DNA of 64,000 bases, from assembly GCA_964613945.1 (NCBI GenBank), contig CAZTJC010000016.1, positions 1 through 64,000 of the forward strand, given 5' to 3'. The translations under genes were made by a program, and so were the position numbers. The notes beneath the pieces are model-generated. The model was not told the origin of the DNA and ran no database searches. It saw only the letters and a list, made by a program, of their open reading frames with translations. This DNA is from JAVVHH01 sp964613945. Lineage in GTDB: Bacteria; Pseudomonadota; Alphaproteobacteria; Acetobacterales; Acetobacteraceae. Each line of letters begins with the position of its first letter. The stretch's first letter is position 1. This document shows positions 10,301 to 18,195 of this stretch, piece after piece.

Positions 10301-11637
10301 GCGGCGTCCTCGCGCACCTGGCGACGCAGGCGTAGGCGCGCGGGCAGCTCGCCCTTGGCAGCGGCGGCGGCGTTGGCAGCGACGCCGACCACGCGACGGC
10401 TGACGCCCGGGAAGCGGTCGCCCAGCTTGCGGATCGGCGAGGTCGCGCGCCAACTCGGGGAGGCGACCACGGTCTTGTACTCGAGGTCCAGGGCCGCCAG
10501 GGCGGCACGGGTGGCTTCGAACTCCGCCGATCTGGCGGTGCTGGCGGCCGCGAACTCCGCCTCGCGCATCGCCAAGGCGTGGCGGGCGACGGCAGCGTTG
10601 CGGTCGGCGGCGGCACTGGCAGCGTGCGCGGCCTTGACGGCGGCCTCGAGCATCGTCTCCCGCTCTTCCAGTCGGGCGACGTTGGCGTCGGCTTCGGCGA
10701 GACGATCGGTGCGCTCGCCGAGCAGCGATTCCAGCCGCAACTCGGTCGCCTGCAAGGCAGAGACCTGGGCGGTGGCGCCGGCGAGCGAAGCCTCGCTGCT
10801 TTGTACCCGCGCCAGCGTTTGCAGCCCTTCGTTGGCCTGCACCCACCGCTCGCCCAGGAAGGCGAAGCGCTGGCGGACATCGCCTTTCGCCCGTTCGTCG
10901 GACAGGGCGCAGAGCTCGGCCACCGCGGCCGGCACGTCCTCCCCGCAGGCGAGCACGCCCAAGCCGTGTTCGTGAAAGAACGTGAAGTGCGGGAACTGCG
11001 CCGACAGCTCGTCCCACAGCCGCCAGACGCCGAAATCCCGCTCGCGCACGTTGGTGTCGTGAAACAGCACAACCGCGCGGCGCGACAGCTTCGGCTGCCA
11101 GGACAGCCAATCGGCCCGAACCGCCTCGTAGGTATGCAGGCCGTCGATGTGCAGCACGTCGATCGAGCCGTCGGCGAAGTAGACCAGCGCTTCGTCGAAC
11201 CGGCAGCGGAGCAGCTCGGAGAACCCGTTGTAGCGCCCGTCATGGAAGCGCCGCAGGTCCCAGTACACGTCGTCGGAATATCGGCCGGCATGTTCGTCGC
11301 CCTGCCAGGTGTCGACGGCGTAGGCACGGCCGTGCGGGGCGTAGCGCGTCATCGCCTCGCAGAAAGAGAGGTACGAAGCGCCGTTATGGGTGCCCAACTC
11401 GACCAGCAGCGTCGGCTGCGTAGCGGCAACCAGCCAGTGCGCGAACGGCACGTGACCGAACCACGCGCTTTCCACGCCCAATCGGGGCGGTGCCAGGAAC
11501 AATGGCTCCAGACCCGGCGCTGCGAGCGCGGCCGCGGGAGAAAGGGGAGAGTTCAGCAAATGGGGAGACCCGTCCTGGTCTAATCGAAGCAGTGCAATGC
11601 CAACATCATGCCTCAGAGGCAAGGCTGGGAAAGGCAA
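7390..11637 (-). CDS. 1415-residue multidomain methyltransferase / GT2 / GT4 glycosyltransferase
   Basis: Domains in order: a Methyltransf_24-like domain (residues about 50-260, LVELGTHNGASYLSF and DVLHIDGLHTYEAV); an alanine-rich coiled coil (about 270-390) closing with SPSWRATSPIRKLG, a linker typical of large glycosyltransferases; five 30-40 residue repeats (about 450-634); a GT2 domain (about 657-870, VSIVVPVYG, LFLNNDTTVHPGWL, YYEEFDFAFALRDRGW); a GT4 domain (about 919-1275, ILIVDDRVPEPDKHAGA, AGVKGKIIASLQAGVPVV); a four-cysteine zinc ribbon (CPVCG and CEACG, about 1281-1300); and an unrecognised tail. It probably builds and methylates a polysaccharide, with the repeats and coiled coil as scaffold. 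The ATG overlaps the upstream gene by 32 bases. Such fusions occur in O-antigen loci, but this order is unusual. Confidence 0.8.
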   Translation of the reverse strand: MPFPALPLRHDVGIALLRLDQDGSPHLLNSPLSPAAALAAPGLEPLFLAPPRLGVESAWFGHVPFAHWLVAATQPTLLVELGTHNGASYLSFCEAMTRYAPHGRAYAVDTWQGDEHAGRYSDDVYWDLRRFHDGRYNGFSELLRCRFDEALVYFADGSIDVLHIDGLHTYEAVRADWLSWQPKLSRRAVVLFHDTNVRERDFGVWRLWDELSAQFPHFTFFHEHGLGVLACGEDVPAAVAELCALSDERAKGDVRQRFAFLGERWVQANEGLQTLARVQSSEASLAGATAQVSALQATELRLESLLGERTDRLAEADANVARLEERETMLEAAVKAAHAASAAADRNAAVARHALAMREAEFAAASTARSAEFEATRAALAALDLEYKTVVASPSWRATSPIRKLGDRFPGVSRRVVGVAANAAAAAKGELPARLRLRRQVREDAALLQGSTLFDRDAYLANYPDVAQSGADPLWHYIWSGCLAGYDPHPLFDSAFYLRRYPDVAASGVNPLAHYLRDGAAAGYDPHPLFDTQFYRTQTAEMPANALLHYLETGATQSLDPNPYFAAGLYWNEYLRAQDGSLDPLSHYLLVGAAKGYDPHPDFDTDWYVDTYDIPAGTNPLAHFLEIGRFNGQHPCLLAQQLDGPIPPIAFKADRLPLVSIVVPVYGRSCDTLRCLAAVMTASGNAVPYEVIVIDDRPERPISERLDRLPGLHLMRNPENMGFLRSCNRAARQASGRYLLFLNNDTTVHPGWLAPLVRLAEADGRVGMVGAKLLNGDGTVQEAGGIMQRNGWGLPFGKGDDASKPEYNFVREVDVVVGACMMIRRSAWTAIGGFDDDFAPAYYEEFDFAFALRDRGWRVMYQPASVVTHFDSASYGAAERDRQSTINHARFCRKWAAALADRPTEDTPAYLARERPMPGHILIVDDRVPEPDKHAGAIATFDWLRLLRSEGFRVTFYPHDRRGTEPYTARLQQLGIEILYGDLDARDWIRDNGAYLDWVWLARPAVAEPLLDAVRDHAGNRLIYYTHDLHFLREQRRAELTGDDEHREDAWRLRGIERDIFRRATLVLSPSADELPVIESLAPGVRARSIPLYSVPPVDEAAHTQADFAGRSVVLFVGGYDHLPNVDAARWLAGEIMPLVWAAVPDAVLVLAGGKPPVALTELAGPRIEVPGWLPDLDPLYRRARLTLNALRFGAGVKGKIIASLQAGVPVVTTSVGNEGLALRNGEDALIGDTTTALAEHAVTLLRDAELCARLAEAGIARAEADFGEYTLRRALLNAVERDVCPVCGQFTHTSVPTPVCEACGANETERALADTILAPFRAANIASVHEASRALGRAALPDGPLSDALNRRDDAPLDLLVLADADADLAAEAEMVRSTGRLIVPASGQAAPPGWVAHRRSGRTTLEMTKATPK
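9735..10290 (-). repeat. five degenerate FYLRRYPDV-type protein repeats
   Basis: Within the 1415-residue protein, a unit of about 30-40 residues is repeated five times: LFD.D/SAFYLRRYPDVA.SG.NPLAHYL..GAA.GYDPHP. The first two copies keep the YPDV core, and the others keep F(D)..(F/W)Y, the PL.HYL segment and, mostly, the DPHP linker. Such units are found next to bacterial glycosyltransferase domains and are probably short helical hairpins. Confidence 0.8.
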
Positions 11638-13522
11638 GTTGCCGCGGCCGGGTCAGGACGAGTTGGCCGGTGTCCAGCGCCAGGAGGTTGGGGTTCAAAA
11701 ACGGATCACGCTCAAAGGCGTCGCCCCACTCGGCCAGCATCAGCGCTTGCTCCTCGCGAAAGCGGGCGAGCTTGGCTGCATCCTCGGCTTCCAGGCCGCG
11801 TGTGGTGGATTCCTTGTGGATCAGCGTCGCGCGCGGGGTCCAGACCACGCGCATTCCGGCGCGGCGCACCCGCAGGCAGAGATCGACGTCGTTCCAGGTC
11901 ACGGCGAAACGCTCGTCCATGCCGCCGACGCGGTTCCAGGTCTCTACCTCGACCGCGAGGCAGGCGCCGGTGACGGCCGAGAAGTCGTGGACGCCCGCGA
12001 GTTGGCCGAGATAGCCGGTGTCGGTTTCGGCAGCGCCGCGGCCGACATGGGTGGCCCGGCCGCCGGGGCCGAGCAGAATGCCGGCGTGCTGGACCGTGCG
12101 GTCGGGGTAGAGCAAGCGGGCGCCGACGATGCCGACGCCGGGTCGGGCGAGTTGGGCGACCATCTCGGAAAGCCAGCCGGGATCGAGGATCTCGACGTCG
12201 TTGTTGAGCAGCAGCAGCATGCCCTCGGTGACGGTGCGGACGGCCTCGTTGTTCAGGGCGGCGAAATTGAACGGTCCGGGGCGGCGTAGAACGCGGACGT
12301 TGCTGCGCCCCTCCAACTCGGCCAGCAGCGCGAGCGCTGCCTCGTCAGTCGTGCCGTTATCAACCAGGGTCAGGGTAAGGGCCGGATAATCGGTTTGTTC
12401 GAGCAGGCCCTTGCTGCAGGCGGCGAGAAGTTCGGAGTGATCCTTGGTCAGCACGATGACCGTTACGGGCGGGGGTGGCTGCGGCACGGCGAACGGGACG
12501 TCGGCGGAGATGTTGGGCTCGCCGGCTTTGGCGGCGGCGCGGTGCAGGGCGACGATCGGGATGTGACGGACCCGTGCCGGGTCCAATTGGCCAGTGATGC
12601 CGGCGGTGGCCGGGTCGAACAGAGTGCGGCGTGCGACCACCAGGCCGCCGGCTGGCAGCGGGCGGTCGGGCGAGAAGCCGGGCATGAAGCGCGGGCTGTG
12701 TCGCCCGCTCGCATCCTCGACGTCATCGTCGGTGAAGACGAGGTCGGTCGCGGGCTCGAAAGCCGCGGCGATGCGAGCCAGGGCATCAGGGGAAAGGGTG
12801 TCGCCCGGCGACAACACGCCAATGAGCGGGCCGGTGGCGGCGGCCAGCGCCTCGACCAAGCCATGACCCTCGACCAGTCGGACGCGGGGCTCGTCCCGGG
12901 CAAGCGCTTCGATCGTCTCTCGGCACCAGGGTGACAGGGTGCGTGCCGCCAGACATAGCTCCCAATGCCGATGAGTTTGCTGGGTCAATGCAGCAACGGA
13001 CCGCTCGGCGGACTCCGCTTCGGTATCGCCGGCTTTCATCAGCAAGCAGACGAGTTGATCGCTGGACGTGGCCTGCGACCCGGCGGGCATCCCATCGTAT
13101 TCGGAAACCCAGAGCCGGTAGGCGGTGGGATCGTCGGGAGTGGCCCCTGGCACCAGGCCGGGGAGGAGCGGAATGGCGCCCCTGGTCAGGGCAATATGGG
13201 TGATCAAGGCGATCAGTTCCGCGTCGGAACTGGCCCATTCGGTAATTCCACTAGCATCGAAATCGGCCCGTTCGGGCCCAAGCGCATTGCCGAGAAAGAG
13301 TTCGGTTCGATCTGTCGAGGCGAGATCGGCATACTGATCGAGGTATTCGGGCATGGCGACGATCGACGCCGCAAGTGCCACCAACGGCTTGCGATCACGC
13401 ACTGATGGCGCGAAGCGCTGGATTTCCAGCGGATCCGGATCTCGTCCCAGCGCAGTACGAAATAGGCCAACGATCGGCGCGCCGAGGTGCCGGATCTCGT
13501 TCAGGTCGGCGAAGACGCTCAT
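11606..13522 (-). CDS. GT2 glycosyltransferase with DUF4214-like N-terminus
   Basis: 638 residues. Residues 15-65 (GLFRTALGRDPDPLEIQRF and SIVAMPEYLDQYA) resemble the DUF4214 helical module often found in S-layer and secreted proteins. Residues about 155-330 look like a degenerate glycosyltransferase A-fold (VLSPGDTLSPDALARI, DLVFTDDDVEDASG). A canonical GT2 domain follows from about 350: VTVIVLTKDHSELL, LTLVDNGTTDE, MLLLLNNDVEILDPGWL, VTGACLAVE, FAVTWNDVDLCLRVRRAG. It resembles O-antigen/rhamnan biosynthesis proteins. First gene of the coupled minus-strand series down to the methyltransferase. No strong ribosome site is visible before the ATG. Confidence 0.8.
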   Translation of the reverse strand: MSVFADLNEIRHLGAPIVGLFRTALGRDPDPLEIQRFAPSVRDRKPLVALAASIVAMPEYLDQYADLASTDRTELFLGNALGPERADFDASGITEWASSDAELIALITHIALTRGAIPLLPGLVPGATPDDPTAYRLWVSEYDGMPAGSQATSSDQLVCLLMKAGDTEAESAERSVAALTQQTHRHWELCLAARTLSPWCRETIEALARDEPRVRLVEGHGLVEALAAATGPLIGVLSPGDTLSPDALARIAAAFEPATDLVFTDDDVEDASGRHSPRFMPGFSPDRPLPAGGLVVARRTLFDPATAGITGQLDPARVRHIPIVALHRAAAKAGEPNISADVPFAVPQPPPPVTVIVLTKDHSELLAACSKGLLEQTDYPALTLTLVDNGTTDEAALALLAELEGRSNVRVLRRPGPFNFAALNNEAVRTVTEGMLLLLNNDVEILDPGWLSEMVAQLARPGVGIVGARLLYPDRTVQHAGILLGPGGRATHVGRGAAETDTGYLGQLAGVHDFSAVTGACLAVEVETWNRVGGMDERFAVTWNDVDLCLRVRRAGMRVVWTPRATLIHKESTTRGLEAEDAAKLARFREEQALMLAEWGDAFERDPFLNPNLLALDTGQLVLTRPRQLAFPSLASEA

Positions 13523-13598
13523 GCCGGCTGGCTATCGCGTCTCTCGACGACAAACAAGCCAACCGTCAGCGCGTCCTCGCGCCAGGAAGCTCGGGCGG

Positions 13599-13706
13599 TT
13601 AGCGGTTCCGCAACCAGTCCCAGATCAGGGCCGCGGTGGGGATCAGCACGATAGCGAAGAAGATCCAGTCGAACGTCTGGGTCATGTCATGGCCGGCTTG
13701 CGACAT
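13599..13706 (-). CDS. 35-residue single-span membrane protein
   Basis: A short ORF with an excellent ribosome site: AAAAGGAGACGAAA immediately precedes its ATG. The predicted product starts MSQAGHDMTQTFDWIFFAIV, continues through LIPTAALI and ends WDWLRNR. That is one membrane helix (about residues 13-29) with a positively charged C-terminal tail. It lies between the metalloprotease and the large GT2 gene in the same direction, 76 bases upstream of the GT2 start. Function unknown; it could be a small accessory of the polysaccharide machinery. The support is the ribosome site plus the membrane-helix composition. Confidence 0.6.
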   Translation of the reverse strand: MSQAGHDMTQTFDWIFFAIVLIPTAALIWDWLRNR

Positions 13707-13787
13707 TTTCGTCTCCTTTTGGCATCAATGGCTGCTACGGCTCGAGGCCGCCACAGTTGCGCGAGGGTCGTTCACGTTTGCTTGCCA

Positions 13788-14831
13788 TCAGCTTGCCTTT
13801 GGGGCGTAGAACGCAATGCCCTCGAAGATCATGTCGGGCCGGGTCGCCAGGATCGTCGTGCGCTCAACGGCACTGTCCGTGTAGAAATGCGTGCCGTCGG
13901 CTTGTTCAAAGAAGCGAAACACCGGCACGTCGCCGACCTGAGCGATCGCGTGCTCGTAGAGGCTGGTGCGTTCAGGCACCAGGCCGGGCCGGGTGACGGC
14001 CAGTGCATCCTTTTCCGACGCGCTGACGGTGAGGAAATGTGTCCCAGTGCCGGTGTCGAAGAAGCGGAACACCGGCACGGCATTCGGATCGTCGGGCGAG
14101 GTACCGCCCATGGCGATGCCTTCGTCGATCAGGTCCGGCCGGGTCGCGACGATCGTGTCGTGCTCGGCGGTGCTGGAGGTGAGGAGTTGGGTGCCGCTGC
14201 TGGTGTCGAAGAAGCGATACACCGGGATCGTCGTCAGGGCAGGGGTCGCGATCGTCGATGCCGCCGGGCTCGGCGTGGCGGTGACCTGGATCTTCGGGGC
14301 GCTGCCCGGGCTGCCATAAAGGAACTGGATGCCGGCGATGTCGGCGGGGCTCAGATCGGTATCGGCGGGACCGAGGGCGGGAAACATGACGTCCGCCGGG
14401 TCCGCGCTATGGGCGAGGCCGAGCGCGTGACCGAGTTCGTGCAGCGTGATCTGGTAGAGCGTGGCGGCGGTGCCCTGGTAGATGTCAGTGGGGCCGGTGC
14501 CCAGCGGTGTCGCCGCGGGGTCCTCGAGTTTCAGAACGGTGCCGGGACGAAAGAACAAGGGCTGGCCGGTTGCGTTGGGATAGGAAAAGACGGTCTCGCC
14601 GATCTCTGTGCCGGAAACCTTGGCCCAGCCGATGCGGATATCGACGGCCGGGCTGTCGGCTGACTCGATAAAGGTCAGGTTGGACACCACTGCCCAGCGG
14701 GCGATGGCAGCGCGGATGATAGCTTGGTAGGCGCCGGTCACTGGGTTGCTGAAGACGCCGCCGGCAGCGGCGAAGCTCCATGAGATCGTCGAGGTCGGCC
14801 AAGTCGGTCCCTCAACTGCGTAATCGGACAG
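13788..14831 (-). CDS. matrixin-type zinc metalloprotease with three C-terminal DUF5648-like repeats
   Basis: The zinc motif HELGHALGLAHS lies near residue 131 and is followed by a Met-turn region (ADVMFPAL), defining a metzincin/M10-like protease. The second half has three copies of VPVFRFFDTGTGTHFLT..SE.D, each about 48 residues, matching the DUF5648 repeat type. The expected matrixin start, PTWSTSISWSFA, is in frame but upstream of the first standard start (GTG 14741), and the frame has no ATG, GTG or TTG back to a stop at 14939. A CTG at 14831 is preceded by AGGAG six bases away, so I take it as the start (347 residues). GTG 14741 would give 317 residues and lose the N-terminal strand. 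No signal peptide is seen, so export would need a C-terminal route. Confidence 0.75.
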   Translation of the reverse strand: MSDYAVEGPTWPTSTISWSFAAAGGVFSNPVTGAYQAIIRAAIARWAVVSNLTFIESADSPAVDIRIGWAKVSGTEIGETVFSYPNATGQPLFFRPGTVLKLEDPAATPLGTGPTDIYQGTAATLYQITLHELGHALGLAHSADPADVMFPALGPADTDLSPADIAGIQFLYGSPGSAPKIQVTATPSPAASTIATPALTTIPVYRFFDTSSGTQLLTSSTAEHDTIVATRPDLIDEGIAMGGTSPDDPNAVPVFRFFDTGTGTHFLTVSASEKDALAVTRPGLVPERTSLYEHAIAQVGDVPVFRFFEQADGTHFYTDSAVERTTILATRPDMIFEGIAFYAPKAS

Positions 14832-15002
14832 AGTCGTCTCCTGCGGCAGCGTTCCGGCATTCGGGCCGGCAAGACGAAGAACTGGCGTCCGTCTTGGTTG
14901 CCGAACCGGCGTGGTTCCGGCAGCAACATGGAATCGTTACATCCGCATAAACGAATCCATGATTAACTCAACGGGGATTTACGGGGTTTGGTGCCCGACC
15001 GA

Positions 15003-16616
15003 TCAGATGCCCGGTGGTGCCCAGCCACGACCGGGCACCGAGGCGAGCAGGGCACGGGTGTACTCGTGCTGCGGAGCGCCGAACACGGCAGCGACCGTGC
15101 CTTCCTCAACCACCCGGCCTCGGTGCATCACGGCGATCCAGTCGCAGATCTGGGCGGCGACGCGGAGGTCGTGGGTGATGAACAGGGTGGAGAGGCCCAG
15201 CCGTTCGCGCAGGTCGGCCAGCAGGCGAAGGATCTGCGCCTGAACGGAGACGTCGAGCGCGGAGACGGCCTCGTCGGCCACCAGCACCTCGGGGCGTAGC
15301 GCGAGGGCGCGGGCGAGGCCAATGCGCTGGCGCTGGCCGCCGGAGAACTCGTGCGGAAAGCGGTTCATCGCGCCGGGATCCAGGCCGACCAGGCCGAACA
15401 GCTCGCGCGCGCGGTCAAACGCTTCGGCACGGGCGACGCCCTGCACCATCGGGCCCTGGGCCACCAGTTCGCCGACCCGGCGGCGCGGATTGAGCGAGGC
15501 ATACGGGTCCTGGAACACCATCTGGATGCGGCTGCGCTCGGTGCGGAGCTGCCGCGGGGCCAGCGCCGCCAGGTCGGTGGTGCCGAGCCGGATGCTGCCG
15601 CCGTCGGGGTCGAGCAGCCGCACCACGCAGCGGGCCAGGGTGGACTTGCCGGAGCCGCTTTCCCCCACGATGCCGAGCGTGCCGCCGCGGGGCAGGGTGA
15701 CACTGACGTCGTCCAGCGCGCGGACGAGGCGCTTGGCGCGGCGGAAGCGCGTCGGTTTGCCGAATTCCTTGCTCAGCCCGGTGATGGTCAGCGCCGCTTC
15801 CGGGGAGATCGGCCGGGGCGGCGGGATGTGCGACAGCGGCGGAACGGCGGCGATCAGCGCCTTGGTGTACGGGTGCTGCGGGTGGTTGAGGATCGCGTCG
15901 GCGGAGCCCTGCTCGACCACGGTGCCGCCTTGCATCACGGCGATGTCGTGGGCGATTTCGGCCACCACACCGAAATCATGGGTGATGAACAGCACGGCGG
16001 TGCCGCGCCGGGCCTGGAGATCGCGGATGAGGTGCAGGATCTGCGCCTGGGTGGTGACGTCGAGCGCGGTGGTGGGCTCGTCGGCGATGAGGGTCTCGGG
16101 TTCGAGGGCGAGGGCCATGGCGATCATGGCGCGCTGGCGTTGACCGCCGGAGAGTTCGTGTGGAAAGGCGGCGAGCGCGGCGGCCGGGTCGGGGAGGCGA
16201 ACTTCCTCGAGCAGCGCCAGCGTGCGGCGGGCGATCGCGGCGCGGGAAAGGTCGGTGTGGGTGCGGAACACCTCGGCGATCTGGTCGCCAATGGGGCGCA
16301 GCGGGTTCAGCGCCGTCATCGGTTCCTGGAAGATCATCGCGATGCGGGCGCCGCGGATCTTGCGCATGGCGGGTTCCGGCAGCGCCAGCAGGTCCGTGCC
16401 GTCAAGCAATACCTGGCCCGCCGATACCGAGACGCCGTCGGGCAGCAGGCGCATCACGGCGCCGGCGGTCATCGACTTGCCGGAGCCGCTCTCGCCGACC
16501 ACGCAGAGGGTGCGGCCGCGCTGCAGCGACAGCGACACGTCCTGCAACGCGAAAGGGCGGTCGGCACCGGGCGGCAGCGCGACGGAAAGGCCGCGCAGTT
16601 CCAGGACGGCAGTCAC
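15003..16616 (-). CDS. dipeptide/oligopeptide ABC transporter, fused double ATPase
   Basis: 537 residues from a GTG that overlaps the upstream permease stop (GTGA). Two complete ABC cassettes occur in one chain. The first (about 5-260) has GESGSGKSM, LSGGQRQRAMIAMAL and LIADEPTTALDV; the second (about 275-530) has GESGSGKSTL, FSGGQRQRIGLARAL and VLVADEAVSALDV. Both carry the C-terminal HPQHPYT/PQHEYT element of the DppD/DppF oligopeptide family. It energises import by the two permeases upstream. The fused form is common in alphaproteobacteria (GsiA/YejF type). Confidence 0.9.
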   Translation of the reverse strand: MTAVLELRGLSVALPPGADRPFALQDVSLSLQRGRTLCVVGESGSGKSMTAGAVMRLLPDGVSVSAGQVLLDGTDLLALPEPAMRKIRGARIAMIFQEPMTALNPLRPIGDQIAEVFRTHTDLSRAAIARRTLALLEEVRLPDPAAALAAFPHELSGGQRQRAMIAMALALEPETLIADEPTTALDVTTQAQILHLIRDLQARRGTAVLFITHDFGVVAEIAHDIAVMQGGTVVEQGSADAILNHPQHPYTKALIAAVPPLSHIPPPRPISPEAALTITGLSKEFGKPTRFRRAKRLVRALDDVSVTLPRGGTLGIVGESGSGKSTLARCVVRLLDPDGGSIRLGTTDLAALAPRQLRTERSRIQMVFQDPYASLNPRRRVGELVAQGPMVQGVARAEAFDRARELFGLVGLDPGAMNRFPHEFSGGQRQRIGLARALALRPEVLVADEAVSALDVSVQAQILRLLADLRERLGLSTLFITHDLRVAAQICDWIAVMHRGRVVEEGTVAAVFGAPQHEYTRALLASVPGRGWAPPGI

Positions 16617-17446
16617 GAGCGGCCGCGCAGGCGTGGGTTGAGCGCGTCGTTCAGGCCCTGGCCGACCAGCGACACCGCCAGCACGGTGATCAGGATGGCG
16701 ACGCCAGGAATGGCGGAAACATACCATTGCGAACGCAGCACGCCCTTGCCGGCGCCGATCATGTTGCCCCAGGAGGCGATGTTCGGGTCCGACAGGTTGA
16801 GAAAGGCCAGCGCGCTCTCCAGCAGGATGGAACTGGCCATCACCACGCCGGCATAGACGATGATCGGCGGCAGCGCGTTGGGCAGGATCTCGCGGAACAC
16901 GATCTGCCCATGCCCCATGCCCAGCGTGCGGCAGGCCTGCACGAACTCGCGCTCCCGCAAGGTGAGGAACTCCGCCCGCGTGAGCCGTGCCGTAGCGGGC
17001 CAGGAGACCAGGCCGATCGCCAACGTGACGGTGGCGATGTCGGAGCCGAACACCGCGACCAGGACGAGCAGCAGCAGAAAGGCCGGGAGCGTCTGGAACG
17101 CCTCGGTGATGCGCATCAGCACGTCGTCGACCCAACCGCCGAAATAGCCGGCAAAGGCGCCGATTAGGATGCCGACGCCAAGGGAGACGACCGTGGCGAC
17201 GCTGCCGATGAGCAGGGAGACGCGGGCGCCGTGCAGGATCTGGGCGGCGATGTCGCGGCCGCTCGGGTCGGTGCCGAACGGGAAGCGCGGGTTGGCGCCG
17301 GGCCATTGCAGCGGGCGGCCCGCCAGGCGCAGCGGGTCGTCGGGGTAGAGCGTCGAGGCGAGCAGGGCGGCGGCGAGCACCACCAGCATGAGGAGCAGGC
17401 CGATGACCGCGGGCGGACTGCGGCCGAAGCGCTTGAGCAGGCTCAT
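16613..17446 (-). CDS. peptide-type ABC transporter permease (DppC-like)
   Basis: 277 residues. A first membrane span near residues 14-34 is followed by FGTDPSGRDIAAQILHGARVSL, the DppC/OppC signature. The permease core contains the EAA loop REFVQACRTLGMGHGQIVFREILPN for ATPase contact. It lies between the DppB-like gene (ATGA overlap upstream) and the ATPase (GTGA overlap downstream), which indicates one operon with the binding protein at 18196-19800. Confidence 0.9.
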   Translation of the reverse strand: MSLLKRFGRSPPAVIGLLLMLVVLAAALLASTLYPDDPLRLAGRPLQWPGANPRFPFGTDPSGRDIAAQILHGARVSLLIGSVATVVSLGVGILIGAFAGYFGGWVDDVLMRITEAFQTLPAFLLLLVLVAVFGSDIATVTLAIGLVSWPATARLTRAEFLTLREREFVQACRTLGMGHGQIVFREILPNALPPIIVYAGVVMASSILLESALAFLNLSDPNIASWGNMIGAGKGVLRSQWYVSAIPGVAILITVLAVSLVGQGLNDALNPRLRGRS

Positions 17447-18192
17447 CGGCCGGTGGCGATGCGGGGGTCGAGCTTGGCATACAGCACGTCGACGCAGAAA
17501 TTGACCGTGATCACCAGCAGCGCCGACACGAACACGATGCCGAGCAGCATGTTGAGGTCTCGCTGCACGACGGATTCATAGGCGAGCCGACCAAGGCCCG
17601 GCAGCGCGAACACGCTTTCCACCACGACGGAGCCGCCCAACAACGTTCCGGCCTGCAGCCCCACCAGCGTCACGGCCGGCAGCAGGGCGTTGCGCAGGGC
17701 ATGGCGGATCACGACGCCAGTCTCACCGACGCCCTTGGCGCGTGCGGTGCGGATGAAGTCCAGCGTCATGACCTCGAGCATCGCGGCGCGCATGACCCGG
17801 AGATAGATCGCGAGGAAGATGAGCGTCAGCGTCGCCGTCGGCAGCACGAAGTGCAGTGCGATGTCGCCGGCGCGCTGCACCCCGGTATAGCCGGCGCCGA
17901 TCTGCTCGAAGCCGTTGGCCGGCAGCCAGCCGAGCTTCACCGCNNNNNNNNNNNNNNNNNNNNNNNNNNNNNNNNNNNNNNNNNNNNNNNNNNNNNNNNN
18001 NNNNNNNNNNNNNNNNNNNNNNNNNNNNNNNNNNNNNNNNNNNGCCGGGTCGCCGCCGCCCATCTGGGCCATGAGCGCGTCAACCGTGTCGCCCGGGGCG
18101 AGCTGCAGCAGCAGGAAGAGGCCAACGAGGATGATCAGCAGCGTCGGCACGCTGGCCAGCAGCCGCCGGCCGGCGAGCAGGAGGATGCGCAT
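17443..18192 (-). CDS. peptide-type ABC transporter permease (DppB-like), interrupted by assembly gap
   Basis: The N-terminus (RRLLASVPTLLIILVGLFLL, PGDTVDALMAQMGG) and C-terminus (EVMTLDFIRTARAKGVGETG, LLPAVTLVGLQAGTLLGGSVVVE, LDPRIATGR) are clear DppB. About 100 residues around the second and third spans are missing behind the N run 17944-18043. The gap is placed as exactly 100 N, and DppB proteins usually have 305-340 residues, so the true missing stretch is probably nearer 300 bases. The frame happens to stay open across the Ns, but that has no meaning. Not evidence of a pseudogene. Confidence 0.85.
   Translation of the reverse strand: MRILLLAGRRLLASVPTLLIILVGLFLLLQLAPGDTVDALMAQMGGGDPXXXXXXXXXXXXXXXXXXXXXXXXXXXXXXXXXXAVKLGWLPANGFEQIGAGYTGVQRAGDIALHFVLPTATLTLIFLAIYLRVMRAAMLEVMTLDFIRTARAKGVGETGVVIRHALRNALLPAVTLVGLQAGTLLGGSVVVESVFALPGLGRLAYESVVQRDLNMLLGIVFVSALLVITVNFCVDVLYAKLDPRIATGR
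17944..18043. other. assembly gap (100 N)
   Basis: Exactly one hundred undetermined bases, the conventional placeholder for a scaffold gap of unknown size. It falls inside a dppB-like gene, so it is not a biological feature. Confidence 0.99.
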
Positions 18193-18195
18193 GGA

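Noticed and set aside
13353..14663. A 436-codon plus-strand open frame across the metalloprotease region
   Set aside because: It spans the protease gene, the small membrane ORF and part of the GT2 gene on the opposite strand, with no recognisable motif.
17443..18192. dppB-like gene as a pseudogene
   Set aside because: The short length is explained by the 100-N gap. Both flanks are intact and in the expected order.
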